Assembly: GCA_025358075.1 (NCBI GenBank)
Contig: JANYKU010000099.1
Location: 1-37,447, forward strand
DNA: 37,447 bases
DNA from: Ilumatobacteraceae bacterium
GTDB lineage: Bacteria > Actinomycetota > Acidimicrobiia > Acidimicrobiales > Ilumatobacteraceae
Direction of reading: 5' to 3'
This document shows positions 15,382 through 23,298 of the stretch, in pieces; position 1 is the stretch's first letter; each line of letters starts with the position of its first letter. Below the pieces are notes generated by a model. That model ran no database searches. It was not told the origin of the DNA and saw only the letters and a list, made by a program, of their open reading frames with translations. The position numbers and the translations under genes are program-made.

Positions 15382-16329
15382 TCAGTTCGGCCAAGCCGTG
15401 TGACCGAAGTAGGCGCCGACGATCCGGTTGTTGATCGTGCCGATCGCGATTTGCAGCCGATCAGCCTTACGGTGCAACTCGTCGGCATCGAGCAGCGCAG
15501 TGGGATCGGAGGACGACAACTCTGCGATCGCCGCCCTGCACGCGGCAAGGACCGACTCACTGAGCGGAAGCTCCCGTGCCGCCGACTGGACGCCAGCCAG
15601 GCAGTAGGCGACCGAACGAGGGAAGCTCGTCTCTCCGAGGATGAACCGGATCACCTCGGTCGCGCCGTCACCCGTGGCCGAGCGTCGGTTGTACATCTGC
15701 AATGCCGACAGCGAGCGCAACACACTCGACCACTGCAGATCGTCGTACAGCTCGGCTTGTTCCGGACGTTCACCGAGCAGCAAGCCGGCGCGCACGTCGA
15801 GCGCTCTCGTCACCATGTCGCCTCGCTCGATGTGGCGGCCGAGACGCAGCATGGTGTACGCCTCATCACGGCTCATCGTCGAGGTGAGGATGCCGAGCAG
15901 TCGCTGGTGCTCGGCGATGACCTTCTCCAGGAACCGTGATCGGTAGCGCCGCTGCACCCCATCGACCGCGTCGCGCCCGGCCGTGAGATAGAGATCGTTG
16001 ACCGCGTTCCACGCTTGCACGGGAAGGATGTCTCGGCACGTCCGGAGGTTTTCCCGCGCTTGGGCGATGCTCATCCGAACGCTGCCCGGGTTCAACGAAT
16101 CGGCGACGAGGAACGACACGATCGACGTCTCGTCGCCGATGTCGTAGCGCTTGTCGAATCCCTCTCGATTCCCGGTGATCCCGAGCAGGTGATCCCACGC
16201 CGGCGTGACCGACAGCGGCAGGTCGACGATCACGTTCGAGTGCTCGCGAACGATGCGAGCCGTACCCTCGGCGCGCTCGAGGTAACGGGCTGCCCAGTAC
16301 AGCCGCTCGGCGACCCGCGACAGCAGCAT
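15382..16329 (-). CDS. Alpha-E (DUF403) helical protein
   Basis: A 315-residue stand-alone alpha-E domain protein, opening with the family's hallmark MLLSRVAERLYWAARYLERAEGTARIVREH. It continues as an all-helical bundle with conserved blocks (ENLRTCRDILPVQAWNAVNDLY, TMSRDEAYTMLRLGRHIERGDMVTRALDVRAG, GETSFPRSVAYCLAGV). Alpha-E proteins always travel with circularly permuted ATP-grasp and transglutaminase genes and are predicted to be a partner or substrate carrier in a peptide-ligation system; no biochemical activity is established. The ATG shares a base with the stop of the upstream ATP-grasp gene (TGATG). A second alpha-E domain is fused in the next gene, so the operon encodes two copies. 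Confidence 0.9.
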   Translation of the reverse strand: MLLSRVAERLYWAARYLERAEGTARIVREHSNVIVDLPLSVTPAWDHLLGITGNREGFDKRYDIGDETSIVSFLVADSLNPGSVRMSIAQARENLRTCRDILPVQAWNAVNDLYLTAGRDAVDGVQRRYRSRFLEKVIAEHQRLLGILTSTMSRDEAYTMLRLGRHIERGDMVTRALDVRAGLLLGERPEQAELYDDLQWSSVLRSLSALQMYNRRSATGDGATEVIRFILGETSFPRSVAYCLAGVQSAARELPLSESVLAACRAAIAELSSSDPTALLDADELHRKADRLQIAIGTINNRIVGAYFGHTAWPN

Positions 16330-17774
16330 CAGGGCTCCTCGACGATCCAGGTGTCCTTCGAGCCGCCTCCCTGTGACGAGTTGACGACGAGCGAACCTTC
16401 GACGAGTGCGACGCGAGTGAGGCCGCCTGTCGTGACGTACGTGTCGTGCCCCGACAGCACGAACGGTCGTAGGTCGACGTGCCGCGGGACGAGCTCGCCG
16501 GCGCACAGGGTCGGCGCCGTCGAGATCTGCAGGATGGGCTGAGCAACCCAGTTGCGCGGGTCTGCTCTGATCGCCGCAACCGCAGCCTCGAGCTGCTCGG
16601 CCGTAGCGGCGCTGCCGATGGTCAAGCCATAGCCGCCACTCTCGTTGGCGGGCTTCAAGACCAGTTCGTGTGCGTGTTCGCAGACGTAGGCCAGCTCGTC
16701 GGCGAAGTGACAGCGGTACGTCGGAACGTTGGGCAGCAACGGTTCTTCGCCGAGGTAGTACCGGATGAAGTCGGGCACCCAGGCGTAGACGACCTTGTCG
16801 TCGGCGACGCCGGCCCCGGGTGCGTTGGCGATCGCCACGTTGCCGGCATGCCATGCGCGCATCAGGCCCGGCACGCCGAGCTGTGAATCGGGGCGGAACA
16901 CCTCGGGATCGAGGAACATATCGTCGACCCGTCGATAGATCACGTCGACCGGCTTCGGACCATCGATCGTGCGCATCCAGACCCTGTTGCCTGGGTCGAC
17001 GAACAGGTCGGCGCCCTCCACCAGCGGCACACCCATCTGCTGGGCCAGGAACGCATGCTCGAAGTAGGCGCTGTTGAACACGCCGGGAGTCAACACGACG
17101 ATCTGCGGATGGCGCAGGCCATGGAGCTCGTCCGAGGCCAACGAGAGGAGCAACCGGCGCAGCCGATCGGGATAGTCGTCGACGGGCAGGATCGATTGCC
17201 GATCGAAGAGGTCGGCGAAGGCGCGCTTGGAGATCGCCCGGTTCTGCAGTAGGTAACTGACGCCTGACGGCACTCGCAGATTGTCCTCCAGCACATGGAC
17301 GACACCATTCGCGTCGCGCACGAGATCGCTGCCGCAGATGTGTGCCCAGACCCCGAACTTCGGCGACATGCCCACGCACTCGGTTCGCAGGTTGACCGAA
17401 CCTTCCAACAACTCGGCGGGAAACACGCCGTCGGCGACGACCCGGCGCTCGTGGTAGACGTCGTCGATGAAGCGGTTCAGCGCCGAGAGTCGCTGCTTCA
17501 AGCCGCGCTCGATCATCGCCCATTCCGACGCGGCGATCACTCTGGGAATGATGTCCATCGGCCAGGCCCGATCCGTTCCTTGGCCGTCGTGGTAGACGGT
17601 GAAGGTGATGCCGAGCGCCAAGATGTCGACCTCGGCGAGGCTCTGTCGCTCTTGGAGCTCGGCGATGTCGAGCGACTGCAGCCGTTCGACCAGTGCCGCC
17701 GCGGCCGGGCGAGGCCTTCCATGGGCGTCGACCAGCTCGTCCCATTGACGAGGAAGCGTTCGCAGTTGAGCCAT
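16329..17774 (-). CDS. Circularly permuted ATP-grasp type 2 protein, apparently active copy
   Basis: A 481-residue circularly permuted ATP-grasp protein (DUF404/DUF407 type). The ATP-grasp landmarks are intact: VLEDNLRVPSGVSY (161-174, acidic metal ligands), VLKPANESGGYG (372-383, nucleotide-binding Lys374 and Gly loop), DLRPF (434-438), and the C-terminal NSSQGGGSKDTWIVEE. ATP-grasp enzymes join a carboxylate to an amine via an acyl-phosphate; in this family a peptide or amino-acid ligase role is predicted but not proven. I chose ATG 17774 because the preceding frame to 18347 runs antisense through another gene; TAGCGT lies 9 nt upstream. It is the first gene of the operon, divergent from the LLM oxidoreductase gene. 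Confidence 0.9.
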   Translation of the reverse strand: MAQLRTLPRQWDELVDAHGRPRPAAAALVERLQSLDIAELQERQSLAEVDILALGITFTVYHDGQGTDRAWPMDIIPRVIAASEWAMIERGLKQRLSALNRFIDDVYHERRVVADGVFPAELLEGSVNLRTECVGMSPKFGVWAHICGSDLVRDANGVVHVLEDNLRVPSGVSYLLQNRAISKRAFADLFDRQSILPVDDYPDRLRRLLLSLASDELHGLRHPQIVVLTPGVFNSAYFEHAFLAQQMGVPLVEGADLFVDPGNRVWMRTIDGPKPVDVIYRRVDDMFLDPEVFRPDSQLGVPGLMRAWHAGNVAIANAPGAGVADDKVVYAWVPDFIRYYLGEEPLLPNVPTYRCHFADELAYVCEHAHELVLKPANESGGYGLTIGSAATAEQLEAAVAAIRADPRNWVAQPILQISTAPTLCAGELVPRHVDLRPFVLSGHDTYVTTGGLTRVALVEGSLVVNSSQGGGSKDTWIVEEP

Positions 17775-17834
17775 TGGTGCAATCACGCTACAAGATCGAC
17801 GATGACGCCAAGATGACGAGCGGGTGCGGCGAAG

Positions 17835-17846
17835 TAGCATCCGCCC
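17835..17846 (+). promoter_or_regulatory. Putative leaderless -10 box of the LLM oxidoreductase gene
   Basis: TAGCAT followed by six bases and ATG (17847). On the opposite strand TAGCGT (17790-17785) lies nine bases before the ATP-grasp ATG, so the two divergent promoters sit within a 72-nt gap. Confidence 0.45.
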
Positions 17847-18755
17847 ATGGCGAACAGCTTGCGGTTTCAGGTGCTGGTCCTCCCGAAGGTGCCGTGGCCG
17901 GAATACCTTGATCGGTTCCTGCGCATCGAGGCCCTCGGCTTCGAGGTCGCCGCCGCACCGGATCATTTCTGCGACTGGAGCAACCCGACCGGGCCGTGGC
18001 TCGAGGCGTGGACCTGCCTCGCCGCGATCGCAGCGCGCACCTCGACACTGCGCTTGACAACCTGCGTCACCCAGATCCCGCTGCGCAACCCCGCCGTGCT
18101 GGCCCACCAGGCGGTCACGGTCGATCAGATCTCCGGCGGTCGCGTCGAACTCGGAATCGGCACCGGCCTGACCATCGATCCGTCGTACGACATGATCGGT
18201 GTGCCCAACTGGACCACCCGTGAACGCGTGGTCCGCTTCGCCGAGTACGTCGAGTTGCTCGACCACCTGCTGGCCGAAGACGTCACCGACTATCACGGCA
18301 CCTACTACCAGGCCAACGGGGCGGTGATGAACCCCAGTTCGGTGCAACGACCGCGGCTACCGATCATGGTCGCCGCGCTCGGGCCGCAGATGATGCGACA
18401 CGCCGTTCGACATGCCGACATCTGGAACAGCTTGAGCTTCGCCGCCGACTTCGCCGAGCAACTGGCCGAGCTCGGCGACCGATGCATGACGATCGACGAG
18501 TTGTGCGCCGAGTACGGCCGCGACCCGGCCTCGCTGCGCCGCTCGTACACGATGTTCGACGCCAACGCCCGGGCCAGCGGCGGGGCGATCAACTACTACG
18601 AATCCGACGACGTGTTCATCGACATGGTGAACCAAGTCGTCGCCCTCGGAATCACCGAGATCTCCTTGTACTACCCCGCCGTCGCCAACCAACTGCCCGC
18701 CTTCGAGCGGATCGCCACCGAAGTACTCCCAGTGCTACGGCGAGAACATGCGTAG
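17847..18755 (+). CDS. LLM-class flavin (probably F420-dependent) oxidoreductase
   Basis: A 302-residue TIM-barrel protein of the luciferase-like monooxygenase class. Typical features are [35 protein letters not shown] at the N-terminus, the conserved [42 protein letters not shown] block (about 69-112), and [26 protein letters not shown] (about 175-200). In high-GC actinobacteria such proteins mostly use coenzyme F420, although FMN cannot be excluded by eye. The substrate is unknown. Its 3' end overlaps kbl by 8 bp, placing it in the threonine-degradation operon. Confidence 0.88.
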   Translation: MANSLRFQVLVLPKVPWPEYLDRFLRIEALGFEVAAAPDHFCDWSNPTGPWLEAWTCLAAIAARTSTLRLTTCVTQIPLRNPAVLAHQAVTVDQISGGRVELGIGTGLTIDPSYDMIGVPNWTTRERVVRFAEYVELLDHLLAEDVTDYHGTYYQANGAVMNPSSVQRPRLPIMVAALGPQMMRHAVRHADIWNSLSFAADFAEQLAELGDRCMTIDELCAEYGRDPASLRRSYTMFDANARASGGAINYYESDDVFIDMVNQVVALGITEISLYYPAVANQLPAFERIATEVLPVLRREHA

Positions 18756-19938
18756 CCGCCTGCTCGACGATCTCCAGCAGCGCTGCACCACTCTGGTCGA
18801 CGAAGGGTTGTTCAAGACCGAGCGTCTCATCAGTTCGCCGCAATCGGCGCACGTCCAACTCGCCAACGGTTCCTCGGTGCTCAACCTCTGCGCCAACAAC
18901 TATCTCGGCCTTGCCGATCATCCCGACGTCATCGCGTCAGCGCACCGCGCACTCGATCGCTACGGCTATGGCACGGCCTCGGTGCGTTTCATCTGTGGCA
19001 CACAGACCGTGCACAAAGAGTTGGAGGCGCGACTGTCGGCGTTCCTCGGCACCGACGACACCATCCTCTACTCGTCGTGCTTCGACGCCAACGGCGGGCT
19101 GTTCGAGACCATTCTCGACGAGCAAGATGCGGTCATCTCCGACGCGCTGAACCACGCCTCGATCATCGATGGCATTCGTCTGTGTCGAGCCCAACGACTT
19201 CGCTACGACAACAGCGACATGCACCAACTCGAACAACGCCTGCAAGAGTCCTCCGGCGCCCGGTACCGGCTGATCGCCACTGACGGGGTGTTCTCGATGG
19301 ATGGCGTGTTCGCCAACCTCCCGGCCATCTGTGATCTCGCCGAGCAGTACGACGCCTTGGTGATGGTCGACGATTCCCATGCCGTCGGATTCGTCGGCGA
19401 GCACGGCCGCGGTACCCCCGAGCTCACCGGCGTGATGGGTCGCGTCGACATCATCACCGGCACGCTGGGCAAGGCCCTGGGTGGTGCTTCCGGGGGGTAC
19501 ACCTCGGGTCGCCGGGAGATCATCGACTGGCTTCGGCAACGCTCGCGTCCCTACCTGTTCTCCAACAGCCTCGCTCCCATCGTCACCGGGGCGAGCATCG
19601 GCGTGCTCAACCTGTTGGAAGCCGGCGGCGAGTTGCGCAGTCGGGTTCATCGCAACGCCACTCGCTTTCGCACGGCGATGGCCGACGCCGGTTTCACACT
19701 GGCGGGCGCCGGCCACCCGATCATCCCCGTCATGCTCGGCGACGCCCACGTCGCCGGCGAGATGGCCGAGCGTCTGCTGCACGAAGGGGTCTACGTGATC
19801 GCGTTCTCCTTCCCCGTCGTTCCGCAAGACAAGGCGCGGATCCGCACGCAGATGTCTGCTGCCCACTCCGACGCCGACCTTGATCAGGCGATCGACGCGT
19901 TTGTCCGCGTCGGCCAGGCAATGGGGGTCGTCGCATGA
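18748..19938 (+). CDS. kbl: Glycine C-acetyltransferase (2-amino-3-ketobutyrate CoA ligase)
   Basis: A 396-residue PLP-dependent alpha-oxoamine synthase that converts 2-amino-3-ketobutyrate plus CoA to glycine and acetyl-CoA. PLP Lys242 lies in [14 protein letters not shown] (237-250). The PLP-binding [15 protein letters not shown] motif is at 208-222, and [10 protein letters not shown] with [15 protein letters not shown] near the N-terminus is typical of Kbl. Length and motifs match E. coli Kbl closely, and the coupled tdh gene distinguishes it from BioF or HemA. It overlaps the upstream LLM gene by 8 bp and the downstream tdh by ATGA. Confidence 0.94.
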   Translation: MRSRLLDDLQQRCTTLVDEGLFKTERLISSPQSAHVQLANGSSVLNLCANNYLGLADHPDVIASAHRALDRYGYGTASVRFICGTQTVHKELEARLSAFLGTDDTILYSSCFDANGGLFETILDEQDAVISDALNHASIIDGIRLCRAQRLRYDNSDMHQLEQRLQESSGARYRLIATDGVFSMDGVFANLPAICDLAEQYDALVMVDDSHAVGFVGEHGRGTPELTGVMGRVDIITGTLGKALGGASGGYTSGRREIIDWLRQRSRPYLFSNSLAPIVTGASIGVLNLLEAGGELRSRVHRNATRFRTAMADAGFTLAGAGHPIIPVMLGDAHVAGEMAERLLHEGVYVIAFSFPVVPQDKARIRTQMSAAHSDADLDQAIDAFVRVGQAMGVVA

Positions 19939-20960
19939 AGGCGTTGGTCAAGGCGCGGCGCGAGCCCGGTCTGTGGCTCGAAGAGGTCGACAAACCCGCT
20001 CCCGGTGCTCGCGACGTGCTCATCAGGGTTCGCAAGACCTCGATCTGCGGAACCGACCTGCACATCCATCATTGGGATGCGTGGGCGCAGGCCACGATCC
20101 CCGTGCCGATGGTGGTCGGCCACGAGTTCATGGGCAACATCGAAGCCGTCGGTGCCGATGTCGTCGGGCTCGACATCGGGCAGCGCGTCGCCGGTGAGGG
20201 TCACATCACATGCGGCCACTGTCGCAACTGCAAGGCCGGCCGGCGTGAGTTCTGCCACAACCACACCAGCGTCGGCGTCACGCGGCCAGGTGCATTTGCC
20301 GAGTTCGTGGTGATCCCCGCAGAGAACGTGTTCGTCGTGCCGGCGCACATCGACGACAACGAGGCCGCGGTGCTCGACCCGTTGGGCAACGCGACGCACA
20401 CCGCGCTGCGCTTCGATGTCGTCGGCGAAGACGTGTTGATCACCGGCGCCGGACCGATCGGCGTGATGGCCGCGGCGATCGTCCGACACATCGGTGCCCG
20501 CAACGTGGTCGTCACCGACATCAACCGCTTCCGGCTCGACATGGCCGCCAAGCACGGCGCCAGTCGTGTCGTCGACGTGCGCGCTTCGGCGCTCGCTCCG
20601 GTGATGGCCGAGCTGGGCATGACCGAGGGGTTCGACGTCGGCTTGGAGATGTCGGGGGCAGAGTCCGCGTTCAACCAGATGCTCGACGCCATGAACCACG
20701 GTGGACGCATCGCCGTGCTGGGAATCCCGGCCGGACCGATGACCCTCGACGTCAACGACGTGATCTTCAAGGGCCTCGAGGTGCAGGGGATCTACGGTCG
20801 CCGCATCTTCGAGACCTGGTACAAGATGGCCGCCATGCTGCAGAGCGGTCTCGACATCAGCGGCATCGTCACCCACGAGCTGCCCGCCGATCGATTCGCC
20901 GAGGCGTTCGAGATCGTCGCCGGTGGCGAGTGCGGCAAGGTCATCCTCGACTGGGCCTGA
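19935..20960 (+). CDS. tdh: L-threonine 3-dehydrogenase
   Basis: A 341-residue zinc-dependent medium-chain dehydrogenase, the same length as E. coli Tdh. It oxidises L-threonine with NAD+ to 2-amino-3-ketobutyrate, the substrate of Kbl. Catalytic-zinc ligands are Cys38 ([15 protein letters not shown], a Tdh-specific sequence), His63 and Glu64. Structural zinc is held by Cys93, Cys96, Cys99 and Cys107 ([15 protein letters not shown]). The Rossmann motif GAGPIG is at 171-176. The ATG overlaps the kbl stop (ATGA). The order LLM-kbl-tdh makes a compact operon for threonine to glycine plus acetyl-CoA. A pair of hairpin repeats follows directly. Confidence 0.94.
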   Translation: MKALVKARREPGLWLEEVDKPAPGARDVLIRVRKTSICGTDLHIHHWDAWAQATIPVPMVVGHEFMGNIEAVGADVVGLDIGQRVAGEGHITCGHCRNCKAGRREFCHNHTSVGVTRPGAFAEFVVIPAENVFVVPAHIDDNEAAVLDPLGNATHTALRFDVVGEDVLITGAGPIGVMAAAIVRHIGARNVVVTDINRFRLDMAAKHGASRVVDVRASALAPVMAELGMTEGFDVGLEMSGAESAFNQMLDAMNHGGRIAVLGIPAGPMTLDVNDVIFKGLEVQGIYGRRIFETWYKMAAMLQSGLDISGIVTHELPADRFAEAFEIVAGGECGKVILDWA

Positions 20961-20965
20961 ATGCC

Positions 20966-21010
20966 TGTGGAGTGTCTCGACGCACCCAGGTGACCGCCAA
21001 ACACTCCACA
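20966..21010. repeat. 45-nt hairpin repeat, copy 1
   Basis: Perfect 10-bp inverted arms, TGTGGAGTGT (20966-20975) and ACACTCCACA (21001-21010), enclose a 25-nt loop. A second copy begins 63 nt downstream with only three substitutions over 45 nt, all within the loop. It lies just after the tdh stop and could act as a transcript end or as a mobile REP-like unit. No T-tract follows. Confidence 0.8.
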
Positions 21011-21028
21011 CCGCCCGGGCTCCGTGCC

Positions 21029-21073
21029 TGTGGAGTGTCTCGACGCACCCAGATGACCTTCAAACACTCCACA
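21029..21073. repeat. 45-nt hairpin repeat, copy 2
   Basis: Same arms as copy 1 (21029-21038 and 21064-21073) and same 25-nt loop length. Compared with copy 1 the loop differs at one G/A position and two adjacent bases (GC versus TT), while both stems are unchanged. Direct identity extends four bases upstream of each stem (TGCC). It lies 19 nt from the stop of the convergent dioxygenase gene. Confidence 0.8.
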
Positions 21074-21091
21074 CGCCTGGCCCGGGAAGGG

Positions 21092-22267
21092 TTAGGAAGC
21101 GACCATCGAGTTCTGGGCCTCGCCGCTCATGCGGGCCAAGTGGCCGGAGACGTCGTCCATCTCGAAGTACACGTCCTGCAGATGGCGCGGCCCATCGGGC
21201 TGGTACGCCGTGCGAGCGTGCAACACGCGGTAGCCATTGACGAACAACGTGTCGCCGGCGCAGAGACGGAACGAGACGTGATTGGCCGTGTCGGCGATCG
21301 CTGCGCCGAGCCATCGGTAGGCCTCGTACCACTTGGCCAAGTCGGCGTCGTCGAACGCCAAGGGTTGCATCAACTGGTTGGAGAACCGCAAGTGCACGAA
21401 CCGTCCGGCGCGGTCACGCACGACGAGCGGCGCACGGGTGAACGCGTCGGCCTCGGCCGAGTATTGGCGGAACCCGACCTCGACCCGCGACAGCACGTCG
21501 ATGGCCTCGGGGTGTTCGCGGCCAAGCCGGTCGAGCACCGACCATCCGTCGACGACCACGCTGTTGCCGCCATCGGTCTCGTTGACCAACATCGCCAGCA
21601 CCTGGCCGCTGGGCGGATGGGAGTACTGGGCGTTGTCGTTGTGCGGCGGCACCTCTTCGGCGGTGAAGGCGATGTTGTAGCCGGCCGGGTCGAGCTTGAC
21701 GTCGAAGATCAGACCGAGCGACGAGTCGCGCAACGTGAGCCCGAGCGAGCGCAACAGATCGATGACCGTGCCCGGCTCGGTCGGCGACCCGGTGACCACG
21801 ACGGCGCCGTCGCGGCGGAGCGCTTCGAACATGCCACGCCGCGTCACCTGATCGGCGATGCTCTGGTGATGGTCGAATCGTTCGATCTCGTATCCGGTGC
21901 GCCACAGTCGCGCCGTGCAGGCCCCACGCGACCCCGTGACGCGGATCTTGTCCCACTCGGCCGCGCCATACGTCGACCGGTGACCATTCGCCCAATCGAT
22001 CCGTAGTTCGCCGTCGACGACCTCGACCGCGTCGGCCACTGGCGCGGTCGGCTGCGACCACGGTTGCCAACGACGCTCGTCGGTCTGCACGATGCGACAT
22101 TCGTGGCACAAGCAGTTGTCGCGCAACCAGTCGGGCAGGAACGTCGCCGAGCCCTCGGTGAACTGCACGAGGATCCCGCCATCGGTGACGGAGGCTGCGG
22201 TGACGGCTCCTGCCGGCAGCCGGTTGCCGACCGGCCCCATCTCGATCTCCCGGTACGGAACGTCCAT
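21092..22267 (-). CDS. Gamma-butyrobetaine / trimethyllysine dioxygenase-like 2-oxoglutarate oxygenase
   Basis: A 391-residue Fe(II)/2-oxoglutarate oxygenase of the BBOX/TMLD type. The N-terminal DUF971-like zinc domain has ligands Cys52, Cys54, Cys57 (WLRDNCLCHECR) and His96 (ANGHRSTYGAAEW). The jelly-roll catalytic domain has iron ligands His209, Asp211 (PPHNDNAQYSHPP) and His350 (YRVLHARTAY), and Arg361 for 2-oxoglutarate. These positions line up with human BBOX1 (Cys38/40/43, His82, His202, Asp204, His347, Arg360; from memory). Hydroxylation of gamma-butyrobetaine to carnitine is the best guess, but related substrates are possible and no other carnitine gene is nearby. A good AAGGAG ribosome site lies 7 nt upstream within a near-palindrome. 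Confidence 0.88.
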   Translation of the reverse strand: MDVPYREIEMGPVGNRLPAGAVTAASVTDGGILVQFTEGSATFLPDWLRDNCLCHECRIVQTDERRWQPWSQPTAPVADAVEVVDGELRIDWANGHRSTYGAAEWDKIRVTGSRGACTARLWRTGYEIERFDHHQSIADQVTRRGMFEALRRDGAVVVTGSPTEPGTVIDLLRSLGLTLRDSSLGLIFDVKLDPAGYNIAFTAEEVPPHNDNAQYSHPPSGQVLAMLVNETDGGNSVVVDGWSVLDRLGREHPEAIDVLSRVEVGFRQYSAEADAFTRAPLVVRDRAGRFVHLRFSNQLMQPLAFDDADLAKWYEAYRWLGAAIADTANHVSFRLCAGDTLFVNGYRVLHARTAYQPDGPRHLQDVYFEMDDVSGHLARMSGEAQNSMVAS

Positions 22268-22273
22268 CTCGCC

Positions 22274-22291
22274 TCTCCTTTCGAAAAGAGA
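22274..22291. promoter_or_regulatory. Near-perfect 18-bp palindrome covering the dioxygenase ribosome-binding site
   Basis: TCTCCTTTCGAAAAGAGA on the plus strand has one mismatched pair. On the minus strand it contains AAGGAG, the Shine-Dalgarno of the dioxygenase gene. In RNA the mismatch becomes a G-U pair, giving a six-pair stem with a UCGA loop that would sequester the ribosome site. It may be a DNA operator or an RNA switch element. Confidence 0.5.
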
Positions 22292-22306
22292 CTAGTAGCC
22301 GCCCTG

Positions 22307-23251
22307 TCAGCTAACGGCGTCGATGATCTCGACGCCACCTTCACGCGACTCGCTGTAGGCGAGCACGCACAACGCGGCGATCACCCCGGCCATGGCGAGT
22401 GCCTGCGCGAATGAGACCCGCTCGCTGAGAACGATCCACGCCGCGATGGAGGCGCCGACCGGCTCGAGTTGGATCAACACGGTCGTGACCGAGGCATCGA
22501 CACGAGGCTGTGCCCAGGCAACCAGCCCGTGACCGGCGATTCCCGGACCGATCGCCAGCATGGTGACCCACGCCCACCCGGCCCCGTGGATCTCGCCGAG
22601 GTGCTTGGAGCCGATGATCACCAGTACCGAGATCGTGACCGCGCCGATGAACGACACGACGAACATGAACCGCACCGTCTCGACCTTGGCCCGAACGCCC
22701 TTCGACACCAGCAGGTAGGCAACCCAGAAGACCAGTGCCGCCACGGCCCACAGGTAGCCGACCTTCGTGTTGTGCGCGTCGGAACCCGACGACGGCGCGA
22801 CGAGTACGGCGATGACCACGCCGATCACCGACCCGGCCGCACAGAACGTCTTGATGAAGGTCAGTCGCTCGCCGAACAGCATCACCGACACCGGCAGGGC
22901 GACCACCGGCGCGAGGGCGGCGATGATCAATGCTGTCGCGATCGTGACGGTTTCGATGGCGATGAAGAACGCGCAGATGTTGAGGCCGAACAGCACCCCG
23001 GCCACCGCGGCACGTTTGAAGTCGTGCACGCTGGGCCACCGTTTCGTCACAGCGACGATGACGAGCATCACCAACGAGGCGATCCACAGCCTCCAAAACG
23101 ACAGCACGGCACCCGACGCGTGGGTCGACTTGCCGAGCACGCTTCCGAACGACCAGAAGGTCGCTGCGGCCAGAACGGCCGGAACACCGCCTCGCCGACT
23201 TGGGGCTGCGGCGGCCTGGAACGCAGCTGGGGAGGTAGGAGTCGTGGTTAC
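22307..23251 (-). CDS. EamA/DMT-superfamily transporter with anomalous start codon
   Basis: A ten-helix drug/metabolite-type permease made of two EamA repeats, ending at about 300 residues. The first ordinary start in frame is GTG 23140, but it falls at the end of the first membrane helix. The in-frame codons before it encode GVPAVLAAATFWSFGSVLGK, a textbook EamA helix 1, and the frame stays open to a TAG at 23261-23263 without any ATG, GTG or TTG. A TANNNT box (TAGCGT, 23263-23258) sits 6 nt before an in-frame GTA at 23251, which I use as the provisional start (314 residues). The cargo is unknown. It lies 39 nt upstream of the dioxygenase gene, perhaps supplying or exporting its substrate. 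Confidence 0.82.
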   Translation of the reverse strand, partial: VTTTPTSPAAFQAAAAPSRRGGVPAVLAAATFWSFGSVLGKSTHASGAVLSFWRLWIASLVMLVIVAVTKRWPSVHDFKRAAVAGVLFGLNICAFFIAIETVTIATALIIAALAPVVALPVSVMLFGERLTFIKTFCAAGSVIGVVIAVLVAPSSGSDAHNTKVGYLWAVAALVFWVAYLLVSKGVRAKVETVRFMFVVSFIGAVTISVLVIIGSKHLGEIHGAGWAWVTMLAIGPGIAGHGLVAWAQPRVDASVTTVLIQLEPVGASIAAWIVLSERVSFAQALAMAGVIAALCVLAYSESREGGVEIIDAVS

Positions 23252-23263
23252 GTGCGCACGCTA
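23252..23263 (-). promoter_or_regulatory. Putative leaderless -10 box of the EamA transporter
   Basis: On the minus strand TAGCGT is followed by six bases and then an in-frame GTA. This matches the spacing seen at other genes here, except that the codon at the start position is not a canonical start. Confidence 0.35.
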
Positions 23264-23286
23264 GCCGTAGAGCGCTCCAATGGGTC

Positions 23287-23298
23287 TACATTTGGGCC
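23287..23298 (+). promoter_or_regulatory. Putative leaderless -10 box of the PhyH-type gene
   Basis: TACATT followed by six bases and ATG (23299). Confidence 0.45.

Noticed and set aside
12015-17774. The ATP-grasp operon as a lanthipeptide or other RiPP cluster
   Set aside because: No precursor-like small gene, leader-peptide recognition domain or exporter is adjacent; the alpha-E/transglutaminase combination is its own conserved neighbourhood.
16329-18347. Extension of the ATP-grasp gene to an ATG at 18347
   Set aside because: The extra 191 codons run antisense through the LLM gene and have no ATP-grasp character; the family start is at 17774.
20966-21073. The two hairpin units as a small CRISPR array
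   Set aside because: Only two units, no cas genes, the intervening 18 nt is too short for a spacer, and the conserved part is a long-loop hairpin.
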